Assembly (NCBI GenBank): GCA_013433145.1
Contig: CM024169.1
Coordinates: 4,898,001 to 4,962,000 of the forward strand
Direction: 5' to 3'
Length of the DNA stretch: 64,000 nt
DNA from: Ascaris suum
Lineage: Eukaryota; Nematoda; Chromadorea; Rhabditida; Ascarididae
Shown: positions 28,432 to 55,134 of the stretch, in pieces
How the letters are laid out: each line of letters starts with the position of its first letter
How positions within the stretch are numbered: position 1 is the stretch's first letter
Position numbers and translations under genes: made by a program
Notes under the pieces: generated by a model
The model's database searches: none
The model's input: the letters and a program-made list of their open reading frames with translations, nothing else
Told to the model about the DNA's origin: nothing

Positions 28432-28924
28432 TCTAGAACGTGTAGAGAGGTTCAAATAGAGTATTCGAACATGTGTGCCGATTTTATGTAGTCTTCATTA
28501 TGTTAAGCTCTGGTTAAGGTTCATGTCCATATCGTGGTTCGGTTGAAGCTGGCGTCCCAGCCTTGACCGTACATGAACTTTCTCCTTATTCCTACAGATT
28601 AAACTTTGTCCGGCAACAACGGGAACTGGGACTGAATTTAACCGACACCTAGTCAAATGTAGAGGGAATTTCAAAATATGGGAAAAGGTGGGAATAGGTG
28701 CAAATATGGGTTGCGGGTGACAATAAATATGTTCATTATTGTTCGCATGCGAATCATAGTAAGTTGAAGGCAGGTTGCCTTCAGAGTTTTATCTTGTTTT
28801 GAATCACCGTAGCAACACCCAGAAAGGTTGACGTCGCCGCTGTATTATGTGTATCCTGCTGTCGTTGTAGATTGTATGTCCTTGTAATCGATCGTCGCGA
28901 TGTGCTTGTTTGCTTGCAGATGCA
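28432..28924. promoter_or_regulatory. Candidate divergent promoter region
   Basis: These 490 bp separate two diverging starts: the putative minus-strand gene at 28431 and the plus-strand gene at 28925. I see no clear TATA box. Both flanks end in splice-acceptor-like sites, so the true transcription starts would lie inside this interval. Function is inferred from position alone. Confidence 0.3.
28911..28919 (+). promoter_or_regulatory. Candidate spliced-leader acceptor of the 15-exon gene
   Basis: The sequence TGCTTGCAG ends 5 nt before the ATG at 28925. This is the usual spacing of a nematode trans-splice site, and it decides the start of the following gene. Confidence 0.5.
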
Positions 28925-43789
<14,865 letters not shown>

Positions 43790-44102
43790 AAAAGCGGTGT
43801 GCATGAGGTTTTATTTAATAGTAGTATGCACGTTGCATGGTTTATACTTCATTTAAGACAGGTTCTCGCAAAAAGCATCATAATAGCAAGAAATTAGTAA
43901 AACCATCTAAACCGCTGCGGTCCATATATACCTCACGAACTGTAATAACGATAAATTATGTAGATTTTGGCTGATAATTTTAGCTGAGTAAAACTGTAAT
44001 AACCCTCTCTTAGATTTTAGCTGATAACTTCAGTGCATCATCGTCACTCCCATATGTGGTATGCGCTCTAATGGCTGCTTACTTGCATCAACTGTTGCCT
44101 AG

Positions 44103-44302
44103 TGGATCAGTCAGAGAGCGAATCTCGAAAGCTGAATGGTGTAGTGGGAAAATCACTACTTCACCGGTTTGCTGCACGTCGGCAACAGCATTTTGGGCAT
44201 TTTATATTTTTGATGAATAGCAAAACACTGTGTCTGTTCTCTTCATTTTGCGACGATCCGTATTTAAATAAACTTGTCCAATGGGCATTAATTGCCGCAT
44301 AG
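44103..44302 (+). CDS. Possible alternative last exon of the 15-exon gene
   Basis: Downstream of the TGA at 43787, an acceptor (GTTGCCTAG) opens a frame that joins in phase 1. It can follow exon 14 directly, or a shortened exon 15 using GTGCGT as donor. The frame begins with an acidic Ser/Glu run (DQSESESRKLNGVVGK) and a basic stretch (HRFAARRQQHF), and stops at 44302. The first 35 residues look protein-like; the rest is less convincing. It would replace the short ERRLEAARRAS tail. Without transcripts it may equally be noncoding. Confidence 0.3.
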
Positions 44303-44695
44303 CGGAATATGGGAACAGAGCATTTGTTATCATTCCGCCTATATAGCGCTCTCTAGAGGATGCATTGTCATCAAGGGTGGAGCAGTGAGTTGAAAAAAAA
44401 GATGCAGAAATTGTGTTTTCGCTGCGAATTTTTGTTGAGATTTCGTCGAAATCTCATTCTTTTCAATTTATCACATTTGTTTGCATTTATGCAGTGAATA
44501 ATAAAAACTTTATCTAATTGTTGTCGGTTCTTCAATTAATGCACAGTGCGTATTTAAAAGAGCCAATATGAAAACTTGTATTTGTGGATTCCATAAAAAC
44601 CCTTACTGTTGCACGCCCATTGCGTTGCTCGTTGTGTCAGCGGTGATTTCGCACTCAATTGCAAGCCGATTGCCATATAGTTCAGATATTGCGTT

Positions 44696-45420
44696 TTAAC
44701 GATCGATGAATGATTGCCGAGACAAGCGAAAAAATTGTTGGACCGTTAGCGAAACATACAACTTGCTAACGGAACACTCATTGTGTTTAATTTTCCGGTT
44801 TTCAGTTCGATAGTCCAACCGATGAAGGGGATAACAATAATTCAGTGACAGGTCGGTTTCAATGATTCTATTTTTTTCTTTACAGAAGTATATTTTAATG
44901 GTATCGCTCACCTATATTTGTTTGCTTACATGCATTCCTACTGTTTTTTACTTTCTACTGTGAAACTATCATGAGAGCAGAAAATGCGTTTTCGTTGTAC
45001 TAATGTACTTTCACTGCGAGAGTGTTTCTTTTAGAGCGTTTGTAGAAGTGTATCTCTCGTTTCTTTGTTGAGGATTTTCTATGTCGTTATTGTAGAAAGT
45101 CCATATCCAACACACTTATCTGTCCTTCTCACCAAACTCGTGGCGTTCTTGGCCAGTCTCTCTTTGCCGGTACATCTCACGCAAATGATTTTCAACCCGC
45201 TTTAAGCTTCTGTTACATCCCGCACTTGAACAGTTTCCATTTAATTTTGCACTTTCAGCAGATTTGGGATTCAGATCATTTAAATCTGTTTCCCAAATTT
45301 GACACATTTCACCTAAGAGCGAAGCCAACATCTCAGCTCGCCTAAATACTCTGCTAATTATTATCTCGCGAAGGTCGTGAAAGGTAAAGCAGACTGAGGC
45401 AAGGTAAGCAACAGCTGCAT
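44696..45420 (-). CDS. 3' part of an unrecognised minus-strand gene, two exons
   Basis: Exon 45420-45133 (acceptor TATGTAGTAG, donor GTGAGA) and exon 44877-44696 (acceptor TTCTGTAAAG) join in phase 1 and end at a TAA stop, giving about 155 aa. The first exon opens with a moderately hydrophobic stretch (VAYLASVCFTFHDLREIII) and continues into a charged, probably helical part (LKRVENHLREMYRQRETGQE). The second is less distinctive (HRLDYRTENRKIKHNE). There is no in-frame ATG before the hydrophobic stretch, so one or more 5' exons must lie at higher coordinates, ending in phase 1; I could not identify them. Family unknown. The gene would converge with the 15-exon gene. Confidence 0.4.
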
Positions 45421-45429
45421 CTACTACAT

Positions 45430-48400
45430 AAAAGGGTGCACGGAATGTTTAGAAAAGGTGACTATTTTTAGGTATGATGAAAGCTGAGAAGGCAGTTCAA
45501 TGCGACGCGACTAATGAAGCATCTTTATCTTCTCTTTCGGCGGTGCTTCACTCTGATGATGTTGGTTCCACTTTTTTATTGTTACTTTCCTTCGAAACTG
45601 CTTGAATATCATATACCTTTTCCGTAGAGTTGTTATCACTGATTATGTCACGAGTAAAGATGAAGCTTGACGATGCAATTGATTCAACTATTAATGTTTA
45701 AACGTTTCAGTGTTTAAGGTTGATATGCTCACTAATTACATAATGTTTTTTCGGTTGATATATTTTATAAACGTTGTGTTTTCAGGTAATCGCCAAATTT
45801 TTCACCGACGTCGTAAAGCAGGAGCCTCGTTAACGTTAAGTTTACAGTTGCAAATTCACGTACGCTTTGCTAATTGTCTCACTAAACTGTGTGATGTTGG
45901 TGTGAATATTATTCTTTCTCTTCCTTTCCGTAATGAGTAGTTGTGTAGACGATAAAACACTGCGCATGTAGAAGCTGCTCCCTTGCAACAACCTTTTTTG
46001 AGGATGGGAGGCGAGTAGAAATTTAAACGTGATCGCACTTAAGTGAAGATATTTTTTGATTGTTTCTAAGTCTGCGCGAATTTGCGTATTCCACCAGAAG
46101 CCTTTTCTTTTGCGCTGTTGTGATATATGTATAAATATTGCATTATTATCATTATTTGCATCAGCCTGCCTTCATCTATTCGTCGCTTTCAGCTGTCAAG
46201 TAGGGGAAGCAGTTTTGGTGTTTACGTCGATTTACGGGCAATATTTTAGTCCGAATTGCAAATTTCCGAGCGACTTATGAGTTTTTAAATCCTAATCCGT
46301 CTTAAGTCCGAGTTAATAGCATTTGATTATGCGTTTGCAGGAGAATTTTTTCTCTTGTGATTCCGAACGTAGTTGAATGTTTTGAACGGGATTCGCAAGT
46401 TATTCAAATTTTTTCAGTTGAAAAACGACAATATTGCCCAGATAACGTTATCTTACTTGGAGGAGAGGAGGGTGGGGTGAGAAGCTAAAATGAGGTTCGT
46501 TGAAGTGAAGAAATCATCATATTTCGACTCTTCAACGTTGATGTGAGCAGTTGTTAGAAAGATGGATTGCTGGACTATATACGCTCACTAATGAGTCAAT
46601 CGCGCTCACTTATCACCTCTTCGCCTCGCTCCCTTTACCCTCCCATTCCGCCCACCCCCCTTGCCTTGCACTTGGTAAGAGCAGCGTACAACGTGTAATG
46701 CCAATTTCAGAAACAATGCTTCAGTTTCCAAAAGGTAGAAGAGAGAGGGAGGAGAGAGAAAAAGAGAAAATAGGTGCACAAAACCCTCTGCGCGTTCAAA
46801 ACTAGAACGCAGTTTTTAGCTGTCGCGCTTCCCAGCAAGGGCGAAAATGCGCTTATCTCCTGTAGTTCCCTACTTAGCGGACATTTGCTCTTTTAGATGT
46901 TTTCATTTATTATTAGTTCCATCATGTACGCCGACGAGTCCAAAGATGTTTTCATCGAGAGAGGGTGGCTGGAAAACTTCGCTACCCAACTTCTAGAAAT
47001 CAAAATAAAGGGCTCTTGAAAATGAGGGAGAGCGAGAGAAAGATAAGCTGTGGTTGCAGTTCTTTATAAATAGGATTATTTGCAAGCGAGATAACGAACG
47101 ATGCATGTTGTGCATCGGATATGACGCTCTTTTGTGCATGTGTTGTTGTCGTGAATTAAACGGGTTGTGAAGCTGTCAAAGATTTCGTCGAATAATTTCA
47201 AGTGCGTCCTCATGCTTATTGCCGTTTGCATCTCACCAACGCTTCTATCGTTATAGGTTTTGAACGGTGAATTTCCGATTTGCAGCAGAAACCTATCAGT
47301 TATTCGTTATTGATCACGTAGAGTTGTTGCTTTGACGTGTTCTTATTTCTTTACTTCATCCTCTCCTAAAATTTCAAGTGTCATGTTGTGTATCCGGGAG
47401 AGAGATACGAGCCTGATTGTTCTGGGTAAACTGTTAAGCGTTGCATTTACTCAAATAGAAGACCCCACATGGTCTTCTGTTTTTCAAAAAAAAGTGATAG
47501 GACTCCAAATTAGAGGTTAGCCTGTATTTCTGTGATTTAAACGACGAGCATTCGATGTAAGCAGTAATGGCGCTATTGCTTTAGCAGTACCGTAGTATTG
47601 CTACGTTCTATATCTGATACACTGTGTAGTGCGGTTTGGCATCTGGCATAGTGCAACATATGCACCACTTTGAAGAAAATTAGCATAGTATGCTGGAGCA
47701 GGTTTCTGGACATACTCGGCCTGGCGGTGGATATGTTTGCTAATTTCACTGACCCAAAACAGTAATGGAGTCGCTTCAAAATGGAGCAATTTTAGTCAAT
47801 GTTTTGTTTGTGCGAGGATATCTGGTCACTGTGGTAAGTAGTACAGTGGGAAACGCTGTAGAATATTTGACATAATGCAGTAGCTTTATATACTTGACAT
47901 AGATGTAGTGCAGTAAAGCTTAACGGCCCGTTGGAATTACTGCAGTAAAATGTGGCAAGGCAGCATCGAATCTTTGTCATATGAGGGAATTGCAGATTGC
48001 CACTAATAATTAATATACGCTCAGCAATAGAATTATAACACTAACATGCGTTATTGTTATAATTGTGCTGTTGTGATGTATTACTGCAGCTACTGCGATA
48101 GCGTCTAGTAGTAACATTGCAGCTGCTGTGATGCTGAGGTTGGAATAACGGCAATAAAGGGCCGCTGAGGGAAGTAAGAGCAACTATTGTTGTAGCATCC
48201 TTTATTTCAGAGGGGCTTTCTGCGGAGGGTTTTACATGACCAACTAGGGCAGACACGTTAGTTTGAGAACAGGTTTACGTTATAAACTCATATGTAAGAT
48301 ATGCACTGCTTTCCGGGTCTCTGAAATTTGAATGCAAGTATTATAGCACAGGTGCGGTTAGGCTCCAGAAACCTGCCATTTTGGCACGTGGATTTCTCAT

Positions 48401-51400
48401 TGGAGCTGTGCACCCTATATGATGCCGCTACGTGATAATATTGCTAAATTTATTTGTGATGTATAAGTAAAAATAAAAAGTGCAGACTCGAAGTCCGTTT
48501 GCATTCGATGGGAATCGTTTCTTTATTTTGTCATTACCTCATTGAAACATTTAAAATATGCTCAGAGAGGAATTAGTGTTGAGAGTAAAGCAAATATTTG
48601 ATACTTGCGAAACCTTTTCAATGAAATACATCATAAAACATTTGCTTGAGGATAAATAAGTGACCAACAAAACGTTCGTTTATAAAGAAGATTGACGTTG
48701 ATGTCCTGAAATTATTATCCAACATCAGTGTAGTCTTTGTTGGATGATAGTAAGCAGTACTGTTTACGAGTTTGTCACATTGCATGTTCGTATGTTTCTA
48801 AACGGTTCATGCCGTGATAGTTGCGCTGAAAGATTATGGCATCGATCAGTTATTCGAAATGGCGACGCCAATGCACCTCATGTTTCGCTCTTTTCTTTCA
48901 TATCGTTTATTGTCGATCTCATTCGAGTTTGCTGCTGAAAGGACTCATCGTCAGGCACAGTCTTCTGTTCGTATGTGCACATCCGGTTTGCGTTCAGTGT
49001 TATTTATTATTCAACCGGTCTCGGTATTGATCATATACTCGTTTGCTATTACGTGGGTACAGCAATTTGGTTTTTCCACTTTTGTTGCATATTTCGTTTC
49101 CGTTTTATTCTGACTTTGGTTATTCATCCAGTCGATGCCTAGGCCAGAAATATTTTGTTAGTGATGCCATTGTTTGGATTACTCTTATCAGGCGGTGGCT
49201 TTTTGTGTCATCACTCTTCAGTTTCTACTGACTTGGACTTGTGGCTATTTGATTCGACATCTATTGGTGTTAACGCTCGTTGTGCCTTAGTTGGGTGCAT
49301 TATCCAACTGATTTCGCCCTTAAACTCAACAAACTGCTCATCTGTTATCTTATCCTAATGGTTAGTCATATTTTCTCGGACAAAAATTCCGAATTAAATA
49401 ACTCAGTCGCAGAATTATTGCGATCAAAGTAGCGAAATGAACTGTTGGCGCATTTGAATGCAAGGTTCAATATTTGCTAAAGGGGCGCAACTTATTATTT
49501 GAATCACTATGAAATTTGGAGAGCGAAATGTTGCCTTTTTTTGAAAACAAAAAAGCAACTAAAATATTTGGGTTGCTTTTACTTCTGCAGAACCTTTGAA
49601 TAAGGAGTTGCTTCTTATTCCACCTTCGACGATAAAATCATTTTGCAGGGGTGCACACTTTTGTTCAATAAAATATTGCGCTTCCAATATGAGTAAGGAA
49701 AAGATGTTCGTTTCAGAACGAAAGTTTCCTCATATAAGCATGTTTAGGCTGGAGTTTATCATATAGCTTAGATTATTTCAACCTGGATTACCTTTTATCG
49801 TTTTCTAAGCATTAATGAATGCGCTGTATGACAACGTAAGAAGAGAGTCGAACAGCGTTGATGGCTGTTTTTTGCGCGCTCCTATTTGACTCCGTTCGTT
49901 CTCTCATTCGTATTTGAGGAAACGCTTTATACGTAGATTTTCACTACGCGAGTGTTATTTTTCATATTTTCGAATTTCGGATTTCATACACTCTTCGTTA
50001 ATGATAATCCACTGATTTTATTTGTTGTGTACAAGCATTCGAATAAATGCTTTTTTGAAATGCTAATTGTTATGTATGCATTTGATTGTTTCATTTGTAA
50101 TTATTGCCTATGATGATAGTAGTAAAATTTTAGTTAAGAAGTCGGAGAAATCTTGTGAAAAACGTTATTAAGCACGATGGGAATTCACGAAAAAAGCAAA
50201 AATAAAGGTGATCGATAAATGATGACTGCGCCATATTGAGCGGAAACGCCATATTGCAAAAAAGAAAACACTAGGACGTTGTTGAAGGTTTGTGAAAAAC
50301 GAAGTGATATAACGAGAGGAATATTGTTTAGAGAATGCTTTTATATCGCTTGTACGAGAGCGCGCTCGCACGCCATCCCTTTATAACACAGGTTGTTTCC
50401 GCTGGTTGGTTGCATATCTGGTTTTTCACTTCCGCCTTGTTTTGCTTGCGCCCTTTGGCATTATGACACCGCATTGTGCTAATGATCACCTCTCCCTTTA
50501 AGCGTGTTGGTGTAATGCAACGTCGTAATTGTATTTCCACTTCGAATTCGAAGAGGAAATGACGGCATAGTGAGAGTGAAATAAAGACAACAGATGATGC
50601 GTGCTATGAAATTAACTGCAAGCGGACATTATTATTTCTCGACGGGAAGGGGAGGGAGATTTTGCTCATCTCGCATATTGTGCTTACAGGTGCATCCTCG
50701 TAAGTCACGCTTCCTTCCTGTCTTCTTCCATCCTCCTACCGGCAGTGAAAATATTTGTCGGCTCTACCCGTAAACAGCGTGTTGGTTTAAGGTGCTTGTT
50801 GATTGGTTAATTAATAACAGTGTTCGAATTATTAACTAAGTTCCTTTGTAATCACAAAACAACTGGAATTTCATTGGAAGGCTTGTGGGTGTGTGTGCAT
50901 CGCGCATATTTAAGTTGTCTGACTGTGCAGTTCGGTCGATCTGGTCGTGAGTGCCTTTTTGCAATTGAAAGCACTATTACATTTGGGGCAGTTATGTGCG
51001 AGACGTTTCACCTCTTATAGGCATCTTTCAGTTGCGCTGACTGTCTGATGCAGCTGCAGTAATGCAGCATACATTTGTTGACATCACGACAAGTTGTGTA
51101 GGCAGACAGCCTCTCCACTTGTTGAATATGTGAGGCACTTCTGATAAATATGGTTGATGGTATTGTTATGTGTGACTATCGTTGTGTTCGATGCTTTAAA
51201 CGAACAAGGTTTCATATTTCACAGTATGATTGCAGTTGCAGCATATTACTTGCAAAAAATGCAATTGCATATGCAGATGCCATTATAGCATACTGCTGCA
51301 TGGAACACACATTCACGTAGCAACAGCTTTTTTTGCATCGCGCGTTTGTGACGTTGCACTTTGCTCAAGTTATCTGCAACTTTTTTATTGAAACGAATTG

Positions 51401-51600
51401 AAGCTCAAACTAGGAACTGCATTTGCAGGTCAGGATTTTCTTTGTGGCAAGTTAGAACAACTGCCAAATATCTGACATAAACTTCTGTGAAAAATCCCAC
51501 TGCAAACTGTGCAGGAGGAGGTTTTTCAAACTTTTGAATGAGCTTGATCTTGCTGAGTCTCATCTTTGCATTACATCGATCGCAGTCGGGAGGTGCATAA
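45430..51600. other. Region without a confident gene
   Basis: About 6 kb that should contain 5' exons of the minus-strand gene at 45 kb and probably exon 1 of the first Mpv17-like gene, neither of which I could fix. Candidates noted and left open are a minus ORF at 50328-50540 (70 aa, ATG start, Lys/Arg-rich) and a plus segment at 50885-50938 that ends in phase 1. The stretches 47570-48130 and 51040-51310 are unusually rich in GCAGTA/TACTGC words and short imperfect palindromes, and may be degenerate copies of one repeat. Confidence 0.3.
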
Positions 51601-51628
51601 TTTGCGGCGTTGAAGTCAAACGTTGAAG

Positions 51629-54600
51629 GGTCATTGGCCGGTATCGGTGATGTGTTCAGTCAGCTGCTAGTCGAGGATCGATGGCGCAAAGGAGGTTACG
51701 AGCCGATACGTACAGCTCGTTTCGTTGGCGTTATCTCTGTTTGGGTGGTAAAGAGAATCTACTTGTCCCATTGCTTCCTTTTTCTTTTGTCATATTAACT
51801 GGTGTCTCTTCTTGCAGCTTAAGTTGATAACATTTAGTAACTAGCAGTATCCTTTATTTGAAAGCTTGAGTTTTGCTGTCATTGTTCATTAAACAAACGT
51901 TTTCCGATAGCGCACATTCCGATTTGAAATCCTCTTCAAAGGCTTTTTAGTTTATTGATTGCCACACCTTCCTTGAGTCGGCACTGTCTTATTGATGACC
52001 TTTTTTTGCCTAATTTGCCCACTCCTCCGTTTTTTTATAAAATTCTTCTTCCATGAAAAATACTCAGTATCTAGCTTCAAAAGTGCTCACCATTTAACCG
52101 TCGCCTCGAGATTGTTATGTTTTTGCAAATATTCGGAATGGCAAATAAAATGTCGTTGCTGAAAAAGAAAAAATTAAATCGCAGACAAGAAAATGTGCAA
52201 GGTTATGCTCAGTGAATGAGTAGCCGCAGTTCTGAGCATTAATCTGCTTTTGCAATTCCAGTTTAGTAGTTATTGAAACTCGCTGGGATCCACATTAGCA
52301 TAATTCAATTCTACCTTCCATTAAAGCTTCCTGCTTCCAAAAAGTTTGGAACTTTTTTTTCGAATATGTGCTTTTGTCATTTTTGGAGTTTCTTTTCTAT
52401 TTCAGGCTCCAATTCTGTATCGTTGGTTTGGCATTTTGGAACGCATTTCAGGAAGTCCATCGATCGTTCCTATAAAGAGGATGCTTATTGACCAGGTAAG
52501 TGTCGTTAGTTAATATGATGAAAATATCCGATATTTTATTCGCATTTTTTGCTCTCGCTGAGTGGGCATTGCGTTTGCTCACTTTTCTGCACAACGCAGC
52601 CTGGAGACCCACTTTGCTGAGTCGAGTTACTTCGGGAACAGGTTCCAGAACTTTTTCTTTCTTTTGTCTTGCGTGATTTCCTGACCTCTCTGATTTCCTC
52701 TCTAAGTGAAGCTCTCAGATTGGGTTGTGCTGTCAGCGATTTTTTGTGGCTTGTATACCATGCAGTGTACCAAACCTAAGAATTCACCGTGTATTACTTT
52801 GAGTGAGCTAAACCACGGGTCTTCGTCTTTTGTCCTTTTAGAGGACCATATCCTGGGATCAGGTTGTTTTTTGAGCTTGTTACAGATTCGTCCTTAGATA
52901 GCTCTAAAATATTTAGAAGAGGGAGAGGGGCGGCGAAGATTTTCGAATTTAGAGATATCGAAAACGATGTTTTTTGAAGCTAAACGATGAGAAAGAAGGG
53001 AGGGGTTTTTTCATGTGTCATTCTAAGGCTCTCTTCACATTGCTGTCATATTTCAGAGATGAGGTTTTCCGGAGTTATGAGTGTAGGAGGTGCGATTCTC
53101 AAGAAGGGGACATCGTTGTCTGTTGTTGCTGAGCTCTCGGATGTGACTGATTATGCGCGGCCAATTGTCTTACCAAAGCTGAGCATGATGCCTTCACCTA
53201 CAAGCAATCTCTATCTTTTCTTTAGCTGCGATTGGTTAATTGGCATAATAGAATTCATTTTAATGCTCGTCGTCGGTTTTTTCAGTGAATTGTTCCTATT
53301 ATCAGCTGTTTTGCTGCTCATGTAAGATTGCCATTGCTGGCTCTAGTAATTGACGTCGCGTTGTTTGCATATGTAACTAGCGCTCTCTCGCTCCGCAACG
53401 TGTTGCCAAGAAAAACGAACATAGCAGTTGGCGTTGCTTGCTTGCTTGTCAGTCTGAATGTATGAACGGAGGTTCGTTTTCCTGCTTTTTTTTGTAGATT
53501 TGCTTCCGCAAAACATCGTGACGACATCATATCTGCTGATACGTGCATGTTTGCACGTCTGTCTCTCTGTCTGTTCGGTGGCTTCATATTGACGAAATTT
53601 AGCGCATGGTGCCTAGCATAGGATCATTTGTAGACGTTTATTGAAAAAGGAATAATCCACACACGGATATCGACAGAAAGGTGTGGCATTTGTTTGAAGA
53701 ATGATGAGTGAAGTGTACTTAATGGGATGAACATTAAAAGTGGATGATGTGTGATATGATTTGTGCAGAATTTATTCAGTGAAGAATAAAGAAGAGCGGG
53801 AGCGAACTGCTCGAAGTAATTGAAATGAAACTTCAACGATACCCCAATAATGATGCATATGAATCGGGTCACCTCTTTTATCACTTTTGCTTTAATCCAG
53901 CTGTAAAAAATTATAGATATCTATCGATGTCAAAAAATTTGTGTGCATTTACACCTATATAAGGGTGGCGTTAAAAGGTCTGTTGCTAAAGATTTGTATG
54001 AGCGATCTGCTCATTTAAAATATAAGAGTTAATACAAGCGGTGTGGTGTTTGCATTGTTACCGCGCATGGCAAGAAAAAAGAATAGCAGGCAGTTTTGCA
54101 TTTCCGGTCCGTCTAAGAAGGCTGATTAGTTAATGCGTGCTTATGCGCGAATTACTTTGGAATTCATTTTCTCGATTGGTCCTTTTATTGAGAGTCATGT
54201 AATCAGGCCTTAGGAAGGTGGCTTTGAAACGACATAACTTTTGTCGATAACCAAATTCGATCGCTCACCAGATTCGTATCATCGTCGTTACCTAAGAAAA
54301 CGACTGTATTTTCTTTGAAAATTCGCTGTTTTTGTTTGAACGCATCAAGGTTATCATCGAAAAGCCGTAGGTGATTACCATAATAAAAGAGCACACGTTA
54401 TGACAAGAGCGTTATTTGCAGACTGTGATGGCGCCTTTGCTTACCTCAACGGTGATTACCAACCTGCATTTGGTTGAAGGCAATAGACCACATGACGCAT
54501 TCCTTCGAGCCCGAAAAGAGATCGTCCCTGTACTCATCACTAACTATAAGGTTAGTTATACTCCACGTTTTATATCTTACCACCATGTATTCTCAGAACG

Positions 54601-55134
54601 CCGAATTGGGGATTTTATGTGCGGTGCAATATTCGGGATCGTGCGATGTTTTTTGCTAGGCTCAACTTGTATATTTTTCTTTTATAGAAAACCCACCGCT
54701 TCCCAAGTTTCATTTCATTTCTGAGAGGCTAATTTTGCTTTCTGGCGGTATCAATTCCGATCACCTATGATCGATCTATTACTTGAAAACTGAGTCAAAA
54801 TGAGTTGCCATAGAAGTTAGTGTGTCGTTGATGTGTTCGATATTGCATAAAATAAGTTCAAGTCAACCATAAACCATAAAATGAGTTTGATGTAAACGTT
54901 GCAATATTTGTTTGTTTGGTTATTGCATTGTTATAGGTTTGGCCATTCGTGCAGCTCTTCAACTTCTATGCGGTTCCTCTCCGGTATCGTATTATAGTGC
55001 TTCAGTTTGTGGGCATCTTCTGGAATGCTTACCTCTCGTTTATGACGCAGTCCACTCAGTCAGCCAGTGCAGCCGATACAATCAAAGCGAAGAACCTTCA
55101 GAACCCTCTCCTACCTACTGAAGGTCGTGACTAA
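51629..55134 (+). CDS. Mpv17/PMP22-family membrane protein, copy A (5' exon missing)
   Basis: Member of the Mpv17/PMP22 family: small four-helix proteins of the mitochondrial inner or peroxisomal membrane, linked to mtDNA maintenance and membrane permeability. Exons found: 51629-51747, 52406-52495, 54422-54550, 54937-55134, with phases 1,0,0,0. The first reads [16 protein letters not shown], matching the family GS-L-GLGD-SQ segment. The second has [13 protein letters not shown] and ends at MLIDQ, the third covers the helix-3 region and ends at TNYK, and the last has [14 protein letters not shown] and FWNAYLSF, the family signature. The C-terminus carries about 30 extra polar residues. The initial exon (about 30 residues with a W-Y motif) lies upstream and was not identified, so the given start is the first exon found, not the start codon. 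Acceptor of the first exon is CGTTGAAG. Tandem paralogue of the gene at 57253. Confidence 0.9.
53059..53325 (+). CDS. Possible nested ORF in intron of Mpv17-like copy A
   Basis: An ATG lies 2 nt behind a strong acceptor (CATATTTCAG), the arrangement of a trans-spliced start, and opens 88 codons. The first 37 residues are protein-like ([20 protein letters not shown]). The remainder is very hydrophobic ([16 protein letters not shown]) and could be intron sequence or a membrane segment. A GTAAGA at the last codon could act as donor. The segment cannot be an in-frame exon of the host gene, because splicing from exon MLIDQ gives AGA TGA. Either a nested gene or chance. Confidence 0.22.
   Translation: MRFSGVMSVGGAILKKGTSLSVVAELSDVTDYARPIVLPKLSMMPSPTSNLYLFFSCDWLIGIIEFILMLVVGFFSELFLLSAVLLLM

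Noticed and set aside
46551..46680. Plus ORF ending at a phase-1 GTAAGA, tested as exon 1 of Mpv17-like copy A
   Set aside because: The phase fits but the residues do not match the family N-terminus (no W-Y pair followed by Pro and Thr at the right spacing).
50885..50938. Plus segment LWVCVHRAYLSC tested as exon 1 of Mpv17-like copy A
   Set aside because: It resembles the family only loosely, is about four residues too short, and would use a weak GTCGAT donor.
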